Shown: positions 9,282 through 18,509, counted from the first letter of the stretch. The stretch is 64,000 nucleotides of DNA from Teretinema zuelzerae (GCF_021021555.1 NZ_JAINWA010000003.1:1488001-1552000); one strand, 5' to 3'. The notes: generated by a model not told the origin, from the sequence alone. Program-made: numbers and translations.

Positions 9282-10097
9282 TTACGCTTCATCGCGGCGG
9301 CGGATTCTTTCGCCGATGCGGTGAAGCTTCTTGAACAGGTCGAGCTGGGCGTTATGCCTGCGGCTCCGCATTCCCGGGAAGGCGCGCATGAGGCGGCGCA
9401 TATCCTTCGACCGCTGAACGAGGAACTCAAGCCGCTCGGCGAGCCGCACGTTGAGTTCGCTCCTGTCCTGCAGCACCCGCTCCTTCATCAGCTCAAGACT
9501 CTTCTTTAGGTCAAGCTCGTCGAACCAGTCGCGCGAGGAGAGGGACTCCCGCACGCCTTCCATATATTCGCCGAGCATGGCGAGCCGGTCGGCGAAATTG
9601 ACGAGATCGCGGAGGGTAAGGAAAAAGTCCAGCGACACCGCTCCGAAGAGAACGGCCGCGGCTATGCGGGCGGCGGGCGGCGGCACGAGTGCGACGACTC
9701 TTTCGATCAGAGGGTGCAGATAATACACCCCGAGGAAGCCCATAACGCCGAACATGAGAGAATTGACCAGGCAGATGCGCCCGTGGAGATTAAAGCGCCA
9801 GCGGGAGTAATCCCACCACTTCGTATTGAAAATAGCTTCCAGCGCCCAGCCGGTCGCGTATTCCAGAGCGGTAGTTAGAGCCGCTGCCGCGAAGAAAAGC
9901 GCGACAGGGTTTCCGGCGAAGGGCTCGAGGGCGAATACGACCAGGAGCCCGCCGAAACCGTAAATAGGGCACAAAGGCCCGCGGAGAAAGCCCCTGTTGA
10001 CGAACTTTTTTTCAATCAGCGAACAGTATACGACTTCGGAAATCCATCCGATTACGCTGTAAATAATGAAATACAAAAAGAGGACAGAATTGCTCAC
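9282..10097 (-). CDS. Membrane protein of the ABC_trans_CmpB (PF06541) family
   Basis: 271 residues starting with GTG at 10097 (AAGGAG six bases upstream). Residues 1-160 hold four to five hydrophobic segments with the family pattern IGWISEVVYCSL, NRGFLRGPLCPIYGFGG and WWDYSRWRFNLHGRICL, which is typical of the so-called putative type IV ABC transporter membrane family. The C-terminal 110 residues are charged and predicted helical or coiled-coil (SLELMKERVLQDRSELNVRL), probably cytoplasmic. Despite the family name no ATPase is nearby and transport has not been shown for this family as far as I know. It follows the amylase gene on the same strand after only 42 bases in the opposite order of transcription, so it could be the last gene of the starch transcript. 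Confidence 0.8.
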   Translation of the reverse strand: MSNSVLFLYFIIYSVIGWISEVVYCSLIEKKFVNRGFLRGPLCPIYGFGGLLVVFALEPFAGNPVALFFAAAALTTALEYATGWALEAIFNTKWWDYSRWRFNLHGRICLVNSLMFGVMGFLGVYYLHPLIERVVALVPPPAARIAAAVLFGAVSLDFFLTLRDLVNFADRLAMLGEYMEGVRESLSSRDWFDELDLKKSLELMKERVLQDRSELNVRLAERLEFLVQRSKDMRRLMRAFPGMRSRRHNAQLDLFKKLHRIGERIRRRDEA

Positions 10098-10120
10098 GAA
10101 ACGCTCCTTAGATTGCCGTG

Positions 10121-10273
10121 CTCTGTCCCCCTAATATACTCATTCTTTTACGCTATCAGCAAATACCGCGCTGCCCCGGGGAGGAAGAGTGATCGTTCCG
10201 TCCGGATTCGCCCGGGTTTCGGCGTAGGTCGCGAATACAAGAGAGTATTCCGGGCCGAACGGCAGGGACAGAG
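10121..10273. repeat. Two copies of the dispersed word G(G)GGACAGAG
   Basis: GGGGACAGAG on the minus strand at 10121-10130, in the short gap after the amylase stop, and GGGACAGAG on the plus strand at 10265-10273 inside the amylase gene. These belong to the dispersed 10-base motif described in the findings. Confidence 0.8.
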
Positions 10274-11795
10274 CAACGCTCTCGGAGGACACGTTGTGGA
10301 AGACGTAGGCTGTCTGCGCCGAGTCCGACATTTTCCAGGAAACGATCGAAGATATTCCCGTATCGAAGGGCGAAAGGCGGCCGCGATAGAGGGCGGGATG
10401 GGCGGTTTTCGCGCGCACCGCGCGCCGGTAGTAGTTTAAAAGCGAATCCTTGTCGCGGTTCTGCCGGGCGACGGGAATGGTGTTCCGGTTGTATTTTGAT
10501 TCGATCCACGAGGTTTGCAGGCGGTCTTTTCCCGGATCGTTCCAGAGCATGGGGGTGCGGATCTGTTCGTCCGGCTTTGCGCCCATGAGGCCGATTTCTT
10601 CGCCGTAGTAAATGAAGGGAACGCCCTCCGCAAAGAGATAGAGGGAGGCGGACAGCTTGAGCTGGGCGGGGTCGCCCTTGAGCATGCCGGAAATGCGGTT
10701 CTGGTCGTGGTTGGTCAGGAAGGGCGCGTCGACGTAATCAGGGTTGAATTCGCGGTACGTCTCGTAGTCCGCGAAGAGGGTGTTCGCGAGGTTGTTGCGG
10801 CCGCCGTCTCCGGTGCGGATCATGTCCACGATGCGGGTTCCGAGGTCGAAGTGAAAGGTTGATCCGAGGCCCTGCATGTAGACGGCCCGGGTTCCGGTGG
10901 AATCCCATACCTCTCCCACGGTGTAGGCTTCAGGGTTTTCCGCTCGGATGTGGCCGACGAGCTCCTTCCAGAACGCGACGCCCTGACTTTGGGATTCTTC
11001 GCCCGAGGCGAGCTTCGCGGCATTGAACACATGGCCGGCGGCGTCGAAACGGAAGCCGTCCACGCCCTTGTCCATCCAGAACGAGGTAATCTTCTTGAAT
11101 TCCTCGCGGACGGCCGGATTCGCCAGATTGAAGTCGGGCATGCCGCTTTCGAACAGACCCGCATAATAAGAATCCTTGTATTTGTTCCAGAGGTTGTGCC
11201 CCCATATTTTTTGCTTGAGGTTGTAGCGGGAGTCGTCAGGGCTGATCCAGCGGTACCAGTCGCGGTAGGGGCTTTCGGGATCGCGGGAGGAAATGAACCA
11301 GTCGGTATAGGTAGACGAGTGGTTGCAGGTCATGTCTATGATGACGGAGATTCCGCGGCGGTCTGCTTCCGCGAGGAAGGTTTCGAAGTCTTCCATGGAG
11401 CCGTATTCGGGATTGACCGCGTAGTAATCGTCCACGTTGTAGCCGTGGTAGGACTGGCTGGGGAACATCGGCATGAGCCAGATTCCGGTGACGCCGAGGT
11501 CGGCAACGGTTTCGTTTTTTCCGTCGTTAAGGTAGTCGAGCTTGGCGGTAAGGCCTTTGAAGTCGCCTACCCCGTCGCCGTCGGAATCCGCGAAGGAGCG
11601 CACGAATACGCAGTAATACACGCCTTCGGACGGAGAGGAGGCGGCGCGCGCGACGGGCGCGAGGTTATAGACGGCCGCCTCCGGGTCGATGCGGGCTGAG
11701 CTTCCCGCGCAGGACAGCAGGAACTGGGGAAGAATAAGGAAGCAGGCGAGGACGGCTCCGAAACGGACGCGAAACCCGGATGTTGAAGTGATCAT
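10140..11795 (-). CDS. GH13 alpha-amylase/neopullulanase-type lipoprotein
   Basis: 551 residues from the ATG at 11795, which has GGAG six bases upstream; a longer in-frame start at 11855 would overlap the terminator. The signal peptide ends in lipobox LLSC (Cys29), placing the enzyme at the membrane or cell surface. All four GH13 regions are present: DMTCNHSS, GFRFDAAGH with nucleophile Asp251, VGEVWD with acid/base Glu295, and FLTNHDQNR with Asp364. The N-terminal calcium-type loop DSDGDGVGDFKG is seen. A short all-beta C-terminal domain follows. It hydrolyses alpha-1,4-glucans; exact product range cannot be read. It is the last enzyme after malEFG, 68 bases below malG with a terminator-like hairpin between. 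Confidence 0.92.
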   Translation of the reverse strand: MITSTSGFRVRFGAVLACFLILPQFLLSCAGSSARIDPEAAVYNLAPVARAASSPSEGVYYCVFVRSFADSDGDGVGDFKGLTAKLDYLNDGKNETVADLGVTGIWLMPMFPSQSYHGYNVDDYYAVNPEYGSMEDFETFLAEADRRGISVIIDMTCNHSSTYTDWFISSRDPESPYRDWYRWISPDDSRYNLKQKIWGHNLWNKYKDSYYAGLFESGMPDFNLANPAVREEFKKITSFWMDKGVDGFRFDAAGHVFNAAKLASGEESQSQGVAFWKELVGHIRAENPEAYTVGEVWDSTGTRAVYMQGLGSTFHFDLGTRIVDMIRTGDGGRNNLANTLFADYETYREFNPDYVDAPFLTNHDQNRISGMLKGDPAQLKLSASLYLFAEGVPFIYYGEEIGLMGAKPDEQIRTPMLWNDPGKDRLQTSWIESKYNRNTIPVARQNRDKDSLLNYYRRAVRAKTAHPALYRGRLSPFDTGISSIVSWKMSDSAQTAYVFHNVSSESVALSLPFGPEYSLVFATYAETRANPDGTITLPPRGSAVFADSVKE

Positions 11796-11812
11796 AGCGT
11801 TCTCCATCTTAA

Positions 11813-11844
11813 TAAAAAAGCCCTTCCCCGATCCGGGGAAGGGC
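11813..11844 (-). terminator. Rho-independent terminator after malG
   Basis: An 11-bp perfect stem (GCCCTTCCCCG / CGGGGAAGGGC, loop of three) is followed on the minus strand by TTTTTTATT. It lies between malG and the downstream amylase, so the amylase is either attenuated or separately transcribed. Confidence 0.85.
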
Positions 11845-11862
11845 CGGTAATCCAAAATCAGA

Positions 11863-12771
11863 TTATTCCTTTACTCCGTCCCCCGCAAGAGACTGAAGCA
11901 TCATTTTCTGCCCGGCCATAAAAAGTATAGCGAAGGGAACCGCTACAAGCAAAGCTCCGGCGGCGAACATGGTGAAGTTGTCGTTGGCGCGCCCGTTGAT
12001 GAGTTCGAACAAGCCGACCGCGAGGGTTTTCTTGTCGTCGCTGCGGAGGATGAGGCGCGGGAAGATGAAGTCCATCCAGGGACCGGTGAAGCTGGTGAGG
12101 GCGAGGAACATGATCATGGGCTTTGCCATGGGGATGATGATGCGGACGTAGGTGACGAAGGGGCTCGCTCCGTCTACGCGGGCGGCTTCGTCTATGTTGC
12201 GCGACACGGTGTCGAAGTAGCCCTTCATGAGCCAGGAGCTGTAGGGGACGCTTCCGGTCGCGTACACGAGCACCAGGCCCCAGTGTGAATTGAGCCCGTT
12301 GATGCGCCACAGGATGACGTAGGTCGCGATCATGCCGATGAAGCTCGGGAACATCTGGAGGACGATCATGGAGGCCATCAGCGGCTTGCGGAATTTGAAG
12401 CGGAAACGGGAGAAGATGTAGCCGGAGGTGACGCACACCGCGAGGGTGAGCAGCGTGTTCATGACGGCGATCTTGAGGGTGTTGCGGTACCACACGACAT
12501 AGTTGGTTCCGCGGACGTTGTTGGTGCCGGGCACCATCTGGTCCGAGGGGGTGAGCAGGCGCTGGAACTGGTAAAGAGAGGGCTTCGACGGCCAGGGCAC
12601 GATGCTCGTGGCGGCGAGGGAGTTGGTTTCGGTGAACGCGGCGCTGATCGTGAAGGCGACCGGATAAAGGACGATCAGCACGGTGATCGCGAGAACGAGG
12701 TAGAGGATCGAGGTCACCACAACCGTGCTGGAGCGGCTGTGTTTGCGGGGAAGGGGCTGATAACTGGTCAT
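11863..12771 (-). CDS. malG: Maltodextrin ABC transporter permease MalG
   Basis: 302 residues with six predicted membrane segments. The cytoplasmic EAA loop that contacts the ATPase reads DEAARVDGASPFVTYVRIIIP, as in MalG-type permeases. The segment FSRFRFKFRKPLMASMIVLQMFPSF is the MalG hallmark region. Together with MalF it forms the inner-membrane channel for malto-oligosaccharides delivered by MalE. The start ATG overlaps the malF stop by four bases (ATGA), so the two are translationally coupled. The gene ends with DGVKE, a few bases before a strong terminator. No gene for the partner ATPase (MalK/MsmX) is in the window. Confidence 0.93.
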   Translation of the reverse strand: MTSYQPLPRKHSRSSTVVVTSILYLVLAITVLIVLYPVAFTISAAFTETNSLAATSIVPWPSKPSLYQFQRLLTPSDQMVPGTNNVRGTNYVVWYRNTLKIAVMNTLLTLAVCVTSGYIFSRFRFKFRKPLMASMIVLQMFPSFIGMIATYVILWRINGLNSHWGLVLVYATGSVPYSSWLMKGYFDTVSRNIDEAARVDGASPFVTYVRIIIPMAKPMIMFLALTSFTGPWMDFIFPRLILRSDDKKTLAVGLFELINGRANDNFTMFAAGALLVAVPFAILFMAGQKMMLQSLAGDGVKE

Positions 12772-14138
12772 ATTTCGCCGTCCTTGAATGATTTGGTCTG
12801 GGTGAAGTTGTACACCGCGAAGGGTACAAGCACGACGAAGACGAGGATCGAAAGAACCGACGCGAGGTTGTACATGTTAGGCGTGTTGTAGGTCAGCTTG
12901 TAGATCCAGGATATCAGAAGATCCGTGGCGCCGGCCTGCGTCGTTATCGTGTCCGAGACCTTCGGGTCTCCGGCGGTAAGGAAGAATACCGCGCCGAAGT
13001 TGTTGATGTTGCTGGCGAACTGCATGATGAGGATCGGCATGGTTTGGAAGAGGACAAGCGGCAGGGTGACGTTCCTGAACTGCTGCCACTTGTTCGCTCC
13101 GTCGATGATGGCGGCCTCGTACAGCTGGGACGGAATCGCCGTCATATTGCTGGTGATGAGGATCATGCTGTAGGGGAAGCCGATCCAGATGTTAACCAGG
13201 ATGAGGGTCATGCGCGCGATGTTCGGGTCCGAAAGCCAGGGTATGGGGTTTGCGATAATGCCGAGCTGGATGAGGGTTCGGTTGATCGGGCCGAAGGTTC
13301 CGTTCAGGAGATTCTGCCAGATGAAGAGGCTGAGCATGGTCGGAATCGCGTACGGGAGAATGAAGATGGTTCTGAATATGTTGGAAATTTTGATGCGATG
13401 GTCCACCAGGATGACGGCGAACAGCATTCCGACGAAGTAACAGGTAAAGGTGGAGAACACGGCCCACACGATGGTCCACAGGGCGACGCGGCCGAAGGCG
13501 CTGAACCAGGCGTTCGTCTCCGAGGCGGTGAACATCGTTTTAAAGTTTTCGAAGCCGACCCAGTCGACCAGATTGTTCGGCGGGATGTGGTCGGGCGACG
13601 AATAATTCGTGAAGGCGACGAGGGCGGAGAACACCAGCGGAATGATCGTGAAGAAGGCGATCATGATGAGGATGGGAGTAAGGCCGGCGTAGGGGAAGGA
13701 TGTTTCCTGTATGTGATTGCGGGTTTCCTGATAGGTGGGAAACCGCTGCTTTTCTACAATTTTCTGGGCCGAGCGGCGGGCATCGATGATGTTGAATACA
13801 TAGAAAACCGCGTAGATGATTACGATGATGAGAACGATCAATCCGGTGATCATCATGAAGATCGAATGATCGCGAAGCTTTACGGGAAGGTCCGGCTTGG
13901 GATCCCCGAGAGTTACGAGGCCGATGAGGCTTTTAACGAAGGGCCCTTTGAAATTGAGGGCGAAGGTTCCCGCCTCGAAGAGGCAGAAAAAAAGCATGAG
14001 AGCTTCGAGCAGCGCGAATGCGGCGCCACGAAGATACTGCTTCAGGTAGATAATCTGGCCGAGCCCCATGAAAACGGCCGAAGCCGTCTGGGCTTTGTTA
14101 ACCAGTTTCTTGTCGATAACAGCGACCTGTCGACTCAT
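12768..14138 (-). CDS. malF: Maltodextrin ABC transporter permease MalF
   Basis: 456 residues from the ATG at 14138 (GGAG eight bases upstream); an in-frame GTG at 14147 overlaps that ribosome site and is less likely. The N-terminal 150 residues carry extra membrane segments and a charged stretch (KIVEKQRFPTYQETRNHIQ), as in long MalF proteins. The C-terminal half is the binding-protein-dependent permease domain with EAA loop EAAIIDGANKWQQFRNVTLP. It pairs with MalG. The gene lies between malE and malG on one transcript, with two stem-loops in the malE-malF gap that probably set a lower expression of the permeases than of the binding protein. Confidence 0.93.
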   Translation of the reverse strand: MSRQVAVIDKKLVNKAQTASAVFMGLGQIIYLKQYLRGAAFALLEALMLFFCLFEAGTFALNFKGPFVKSLIGLVTLGDPKPDLPVKLRDHSIFMMITGLIVLIIVIIYAVFYVFNIIDARRSAQKIVEKQRFPTYQETRNHIQETSFPYAGLTPILIMIAFFTIIPLVFSALVAFTNYSSPDHIPPNNLVDWVGFENFKTMFTASETNAWFSAFGRVALWTIVWAVFSTFTCYFVGMLFAVILVDHRIKISNIFRTIFILPYAIPTMLSLFIWQNLLNGTFGPINRTLIQLGIIANPIPWLSDPNIARMTLILVNIWIGFPYSMILITSNMTAIPSQLYEAAIIDGANKWQQFRNVTLPLVLFQTMPILIMQFASNINNFGAVFFLTAGDPKVSDTITTQAGATDLLISWIYKLTYNTPNMYNLASVLSILVFVVLVPFAVYNFTQTKSFKDGEI

Positions 14139-14167
14139 CTGATACACTCCAATTCAGTGATGGAAGA

Positions 14168-14214
14168 GGGAGGCTCCCGAAGGAGCCTCCCCCGGGCGGG
14201 AAGAAAATCCCGCC
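14168..14214 (-). terminator. Two stem-loops between malE and malF
   Basis: GGGAGGCTCC/GGAGCCTCCC (14168-14191) and GGCGGGA/TCCCGCC (14195-14214) form two adjacent hairpins with no strong U-tract. In mal operons such elements stabilise the 3' end of the malE message or reduce read-through; this role is inferred. Confidence 0.6.
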
Positions 14215-14221
14215 GAATGAT

Positions 14222-15421
14222 TTATTTGGCGGCTTCCATCGCGGCGGCGGCGGAGTTCAGCTCTTTCTTGACTTCCGCTCCGTCCCAGATGCTGGCGAAC
14301 GCGGCGCCCATTGCAGACCAGTAGGTTCCCATCTGGGGAATGGTCGGCATGGGAGTGGCGAACTGGGCCTGGGCCAGGATTCCGGCGCTCAGAGGATCGT
14401 TGATGACGATGTCTTTGCGGGGGGGAATCTGCTTGGTCATTTCATAGCGCTTGGAAAGAATTTCCTTCGAGGTGAGGAACTGGGCGAAAGCGGTGGCTTC
14501 CGCGGGGTAGTTGGTGTACGCGCTTACGAAGGCGAGGCGGATGCCGGAGAAGGACGCGGGAGAGGTCTTCTGTCCGGGGAACACGGGGATCGGCGCAATG
14601 CCGAAGTTGAGGTTAGCCTTGGTGTAGTCGCTGATCTTCCAGGGTCCGGTGATGATCATGGGAGCCTTTCCTTCCACGAACGAAGAGTTGCAGAAGTCGC
14701 CGCTCATGTCGGCAGAGGGAACGTCGAGGATGGTCTTGCGGAGTTTCTGGAAATAGGAGAGACCCGCGACAGCGCCTGAGCTGTTGATGTTGTGCTGCTT
14801 GCGGTCGTTTCCGTTCGGTCCGAACAGGGGAGCGCCGAAACCGCCCATGAAGATGTAGTCGAAGTAGGCGTTCGCTACTTCCCAGACGATGGCGTACTTG
14901 TTCTCTGCCTTGTTGTTCCAGGTCTTGGCGAAGGCTTCGACTTCTTCCCAGGTCTTGGGAGCGGTCTTGATGATGTCCTTGTTGTAGAACAGGGCGTAGG
15001 TTTCGATTCCCTGGGGATAGCCGTAGATCTTTCCGTTGTAGGCGGAGCCGATAACGGCCGCGTCTACGAATTTAGAGGCGAAGTCGGGGTCGACGTTTTC
15101 AAGAACATGGCCGCCGTTGATGAGGGCGCCGAGATGGTCGTGGGGCGCAACGAAGATATCCGCACCGACGCCCGCGGGTCCGTCGAGTTCGATCTTGGCG
15201 CGCGAGTCGACCAGGCCGACCGGCTCGTACACGACAGAAACGTTCGGATTCGTTTTCTTGAATTCGGACGCAGCCCACAGGATGAAATCCTTTTCTACGC
15301 CTTCCGATTCCCATACCTTGAGCGTTACCTTTCCGCCCTTGGCGCCGTCTGCGCCGCCGGCAGCGAATGCCGCTCCGGCGAGCAGGGTTGCCGCTGTCAA
15401 AATTGCTGCGATCTTTTTCAT
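14222..15421 (-). CDS. malE: Maltodextrin-binding protein MalE
   Basis: 399 residues. A signal peptide of about 20 residues (ILTAATLLAGAAFA) precedes a mature start rich in Gly/Ala, without a lipobox Cys, so the protein should be periplasmic rather than lipid-anchored. The mature part begins VTLKVWESEGVEKDF and contains the family 1 solute-binding pattern VGADIFVAPHDHLGALINGGHV and the segment MIITGPWKISDY characteristic of maltose/maltodextrin-binding proteins. It delivers malto-oligosaccharides made by the surface GH13 enzymes to MalFG. A strong AGGAGGAG site lies ahead of the ATG. It is 97 bases below the pullulanase gene and leads the transporter cluster. Confidence 0.94.
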   Translation of the reverse strand: MKKIAAILTAATLLAGAAFAAGGADGAKGGKVTLKVWESEGVEKDFILWAASEFKKTNPNVSVVYEPVGLVDSRAKIELDGPAGVGADIFVAPHDHLGALINGGHVLENVDPDFASKFVDAAVIGSAYNGKIYGYPQGIETYALFYNKDIIKTAPKTWEEVEAFAKTWNNKAENKYAIVWEVANAYFDYIFMGGFGAPLFGPNGNDRKQHNINSSGAVAGLSYFQKLRKTILDVPSADMSGDFCNSSFVEGKAPMIITGPWKISDYTKANLNFGIAPIPVFPGQKTSPASFSGIRLAFVSAYTNYPAEATAFAQFLTSKEILSKRYEMTKQIPPRKDIVINDPLSAGILAQAQFATPMPTIPQMGTYWSAMGAAFASIWDGAEVKKELNSAAAAMEAAK

Positions 15422-15436
15422 TCTTCTCTCCTCCTG

Positions 15437-15476
15437 AAAAAAAACTCTATCAACGGCACGTCGAAAGACGATGCCG
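15437..15476 (-). terminator. Possible weak terminator or attenuator before malE
   Basis: A bulged stem (CGGCA.CGTC / GACG.TGCCG) is followed after nine bases by eight T residues on the minus strand. The spacing is longer than in standard terminators, so a processing or attenuation role is equally possible. Confidence 0.4.
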
Positions 15477-15518
15477 AAAATTACATTGTCTGAGGCCGCG
15501 CGGCCGCGGCGAATCCGC

Positions 15519-18386
15519 TCACTTTTTTACGCGGAGCACTGCGCCGGTCAAACCGTCCACGGTCACTGTTGAATCCGCCGCGGAAACTCCCGCGGGCTTT
15601 TTCGCTCCCTCGAGATGGGCTCCGGCCGCGTCCGCGTAAACGACCGCGTCTTTTGCGGAGAGGCTCCCGAGATCGAAGGTCATCGGTTTGGCTTCAGCGT
15701 TCATGAGCACGATCCACACCGAGTCGCCGTGCGCAAGGGTGTATCCAAGGGTTAGCCGGCTCTCTTCCGGACAGGGAAGCAGAGCTGCCGAGGCGTTCAC
15801 GCGGGCCATGTCGCCGATGCGGAACACGTCGAACTTTTTGCGGAGCTCTACGAGGGAGGCCGTATATTCGGGAAGGCCTTCGAAGCCCTCGCCGAGAGTC
15901 CAAACGATCTGATTGATGTCGTCCGAGGAATCGTAGCTGTTGCGAACATACGCGCCGATCGTTTCGTTCTTTTCCTTCGAGACGTTGGGCTTGGTTCTGC
16001 CCCGTTCCTGTCCTCCGTGAAGGAAGGCTATTCCCTGAGACGTAAGAAGGGCGAAGTTGCCGAGCTTGATTCGGCTGACGAGCTCCGCGCGCTGGGCGGG
16101 ATCCGCAGGATCGAGCTTGGCGTTGTGGGCGATGCCGTCCCTGAGGGTGAGGCCGTCGTGGGCGACGAGGTATTGAAGGTTGTCGCCGGGATCGTCCGCA
16201 CGGTAGTTTGACTGAGGCTGGCCGAGAATATTGCGGTAGAGTTTTTCCGTGTTCGGCCCCTGGCGGGTCAGAAAGCCCCTGCCCTGTTCGTTGAAGCCGC
16301 CGGCCTTGAACAGATCGCGGATTTCATCGTTAAACACTGAAACAGAATCAGTCTTGCCCATGTAGGCCTGTTCCATGCCGGCGGTGCCGACCGGTCCATT
16401 GTACATTTTCCACCCCTCTCCGACGAAAAGGGAGTTCGGATTTATCGCCCGGGCGGCCTCCCAGGATTCGAGCACCGTGACGGTATCCATCAATCCCATG
16501 AGGTCGAAGCGGAAGCCGTCTACTTTGTATTCGGAAACCCAGTGCCTCACCGAATCGACGATGAGCCGGCGTGCCATCGCCCGTTCGGTCGCTACGTCGT
16601 TTCCGCAGCCTGAATTGCTCGTAAGCTTGCCCTGGGCGTTCGTACGGAAATAATAGCCGGGCACGATGTCGTCAAGAAAGGATGTATTGGCCATATGGTT
16701 GTAGACGACGTCCAACAGGACTCCGATTCCGGCCTTGTGGCATTCTTCTATCAAAGTGCGCAATTCAGCGACGCGGGAATAGGGATCTTCCGGGCGGGAG
16801 GAGTACCAGCCTTCCGGAGTGAAATAATTGTGGGGATCGTAGCCCCAGTTATAGTTATTCCCGGACACGCGGCCCGAGCCCTCGTAGGCTTTGTCGGTTT
16901 CGTCGGTAAAGTAGAAATTGACGACCGGCATGAGCTGAACGTGGGTGATCCCGAGCTTTTTCAGGTAGGGGATTTTTTCGATGAAGGCGAGATAGGTGCC
17001 CTTTTCCTGCTCTACGGCCGAATCGGGACTGATCGTGAAATCGCGGACGGACATCTCGTAAATGACCGCGTCCTCGCGCTGCTTGAGGGTTACGAAGCCG
17101 GCCGGCGAAGATCCGCGGGGCTGCGCTTTTTTCGAGCCCATGTCGACCACGGCGCCGCGGCCGCTGCCGCCTTCGTTGCGGTAGGCGGCCATAGATCGGG
17201 CGTACGGGTCTAGAACCGTCGCGGAGCCCTTGGCGTTCGTCAGCGTATAATCGTAGAAATAGCCTTCGGGGTCTTTTTCCGAGAAAGACGCCGTCCAGAT
17301 TCCCTGCCTGGAGTCGAAGGCCATGGGGACGCGGTAGTCCGGAGAGGCGGAGTCGGCCCCGGCGTAGAGATTCAACACGGCGGCGGAAGAGGTCGGAGCC
17401 CAAAGCGCGAAGCTCGCGGATTTCCGGGCGGAATCGTAGCGCGCGCCGAGAGGTTGGTCCCTGGATGGAAGGGTTTTCTCCGCGAGCGTTATCGCCAGGC
17501 GGGACGAATCCACCGCCTTCGAGCCTTCGAAAACCGGATTCGATACAATGAGAGGTTCGGAGAGAGTCGCTTCTCCGGCAAGGGTTATGACGACGCGGCG
17601 CGCGTTGTTCCTTGAAGGATCATCAGGAAATTCGGCGTTCGAAACGCGGGCTATCGGCCAGGTTTTTCCGGAAGGCGACGATACGGAGAAACCCGAAGGG
17701 CCGCCGTCGATATCGAGGCCGTATCGCCCGCTTAGCGTCAATTGAATTTCGGTAAGCGAAGAAAGGGCGGCCGAGAGGGCCTTGGGCTTATAGTCGCGGG
17801 CGGCGTATACGTTCGAGTCGCCGGAGAAGATAACGACGCTGTTCGACAGCGCGATATCCCAGAGCCTGTCGTCGTCTCCGTCCTTGGTCCAGCCGCCTTT
17901 CTGGCGGGCGATCATGCCGAACTGACCCTGCGAACCGATCGGCTTGACGCCGAGATCGGAGCCGTCGAGCTTGAAGCGCATATAGCCGATGCCGTCCTGA
18001 ACCTTCCAGTTCTGGGTTTTCGGCCAGGCCGCGTTGCCGTCGCCGCCGGGAAGAGCCCACAGCCACAGAGCCCAGGGTTCATAGTTCTTGTCCGGGCGAA
18101 CGTAGAAAATCGCCAGCTCATCGTCCTTGACGTCGAGCTTTTCCCTGAGGCGGATTACCCCGGAAAGCCCTGAGGGAGCCGCGTTTTCGAACGAGCCGGG
18201 TACGGCGGAGTCCGAGGCGGACCCCTTGCCTGCCGCAGCGGAAGCAAGGCTGCCTGATGACGATGACGGCGAGGTTCCGCAGGAAGCGGCGAAAAAGACG
18301 GCGAATAGAATACAGCTTAAAAGAACGGCTTTGGCCCGGCCAAAGGCGGAGAATGTTTTAGTAGGTACGTATACGGGCAATTTCAA
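15519..18386 (-). CDS. pulA: Type I pullulanase lipoprotein (GH13_14)
   Basis: 955 residues starting with TTG at 18386, chosen because GGAGG lies seven bases upstream. The signal peptide ends in lipobox AASC (Cys36). Residues 76-200 resemble a CBM41/PUD starch-binding module (IFYVRPDKNYEPWALWLW), residues 310-400 a CBM48 (SFALWAPTSSAAVLNLY), and 430-860 the GH13 barrel. The type I pullulanase signature YNWGYDP is at 512-518. Catalytic residues are Asp628 (GFRFDLMG) and Glu657 (VGEGW), with VAHDGLTLRDG as the last conserved region. It cleaves alpha-1,6 branches of pullulan/amylopectin outside the cell membrane. It heads the pullulanase-malEFG-amylase unit and has paired operators upstream. Confidence 0.94.
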   Translation of the reverse strand: MKLPVYVPTKTFSAFGRAKAVLLSCILFAVFFAASCGTSPSSSSGSLASAAAGKGSASDSAVPGSFENAAPSGLSGVIRLREKLDVKDDELAIFYVRPDKNYEPWALWLWALPGGDGNAAWPKTQNWKVQDGIGYMRFKLDGSDLGVKPIGSQGQFGMIARQKGGWTKDGDDDRLWDIALSNSVVIFSGDSNVYAARDYKPKALSAALSSLTEIQLTLSGRYGLDIDGGPSGFSVSSPSGKTWPIARVSNAEFPDDPSRNNARRVVITLAGEATLSEPLIVSNPVFEGSKAVDSSRLAITLAEKTLPSRDQPLGARYDSARKSASFALWAPTSSAAVLNLYAGADSASPDYRVPMAFDSRQGIWTASFSEKDPEGYFYDYTLTNAKGSATVLDPYARSMAAYRNEGGSGRGAVVDMGSKKAQPRGSSPAGFVTLKQREDAVIYEMSVRDFTISPDSAVEQEKGTYLAFIEKIPYLKKLGITHVQLMPVVNFYFTDETDKAYEGSGRVSGNNYNWGYDPHNYFTPEGWYSSRPEDPYSRVAELRTLIEECHKAGIGVLLDVVYNHMANTSFLDDIVPGYYFRTNAQGKLTSNSGCGNDVATERAMARRLIVDSVRHWVSEYKVDGFRFDLMGLMDTVTVLESWEAARAINPNSLFVGEGWKMYNGPVGTAGMEQAYMGKTDSVSVFNDEIRDLFKAGGFNEQGRGFLTRQGPNTEKLYRNILGQPQSNYRADDPGDNLQYLVAHDGLTLRDGIAHNAKLDPADPAQRAELVSRIKLGNFALLTSQGIAFLHGGQERGRTKPNVSKEKNETIGAYVRNSYDSSDDINQIVWTLGEGFEGLPEYTASLVELRKKFDVFRIGDMARVNASAALLPCPEESRLTLGYTLAHGDSVWIVLMNAEAKPMTFDLGSLSAKDAVVYADAAGAHLEGAKKPAGVSAADSTVTVDGLTGAVLRVKK

Positions 18387-18480
18387 TCGAAAGCCTCCAG
18401 ATATATAGGTAGAAAGTCCGGATTAGTCGTCATCCGCGACCCTGCGTTCTGCGGTTAAACGGTTCAGTAAACCCTTTTAA

Positions 18481-18505
18481 TAAACCGGTTTGCTTAACCG
18501 GTTTA
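18481..18505 (-). promoter_or_regulatory. Paired LacI-type operators upstream of the pullulanase gene
   Basis: Two palindromes with core ACCGGT (18484-18489 and 18497-18502) are spaced 13 bases centre to centre and flanked by TAAA/TTTA. Two degenerate copies (TTAAACGGTT near 18455 and AAACCCTT near 18469) continue the roughly 13-base phasing. The CpG-centred palindrome is of the LacI/GalR operator type. The same pair occurs at 31741-31767 in front of the barrel gene. They sit just downstream of the predicted promoter, where a bound repressor would block transcription. Confidence 0.7.
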
Positions 18506-18509
18506 CTGA

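Noticed and set aside
10121-10130. GGGGACAGAG as an insertion sequence end
   Set aside because: No transposase, no inverted partner at fixed distance and no target duplication; paralogue alignments show no inserted bases.
11858-12829. Minus-strand frame of 323 codons over malG
   Set aside because: His/Arg/Pro-rich shadow of malG, which has clear permease motifs in the other frame.
13044-14324. Plus-strand frame of 426 codons opposite malF
   Set aside because: No domain, extreme Glu/Asp/Gly content, antisense to a certain gene.
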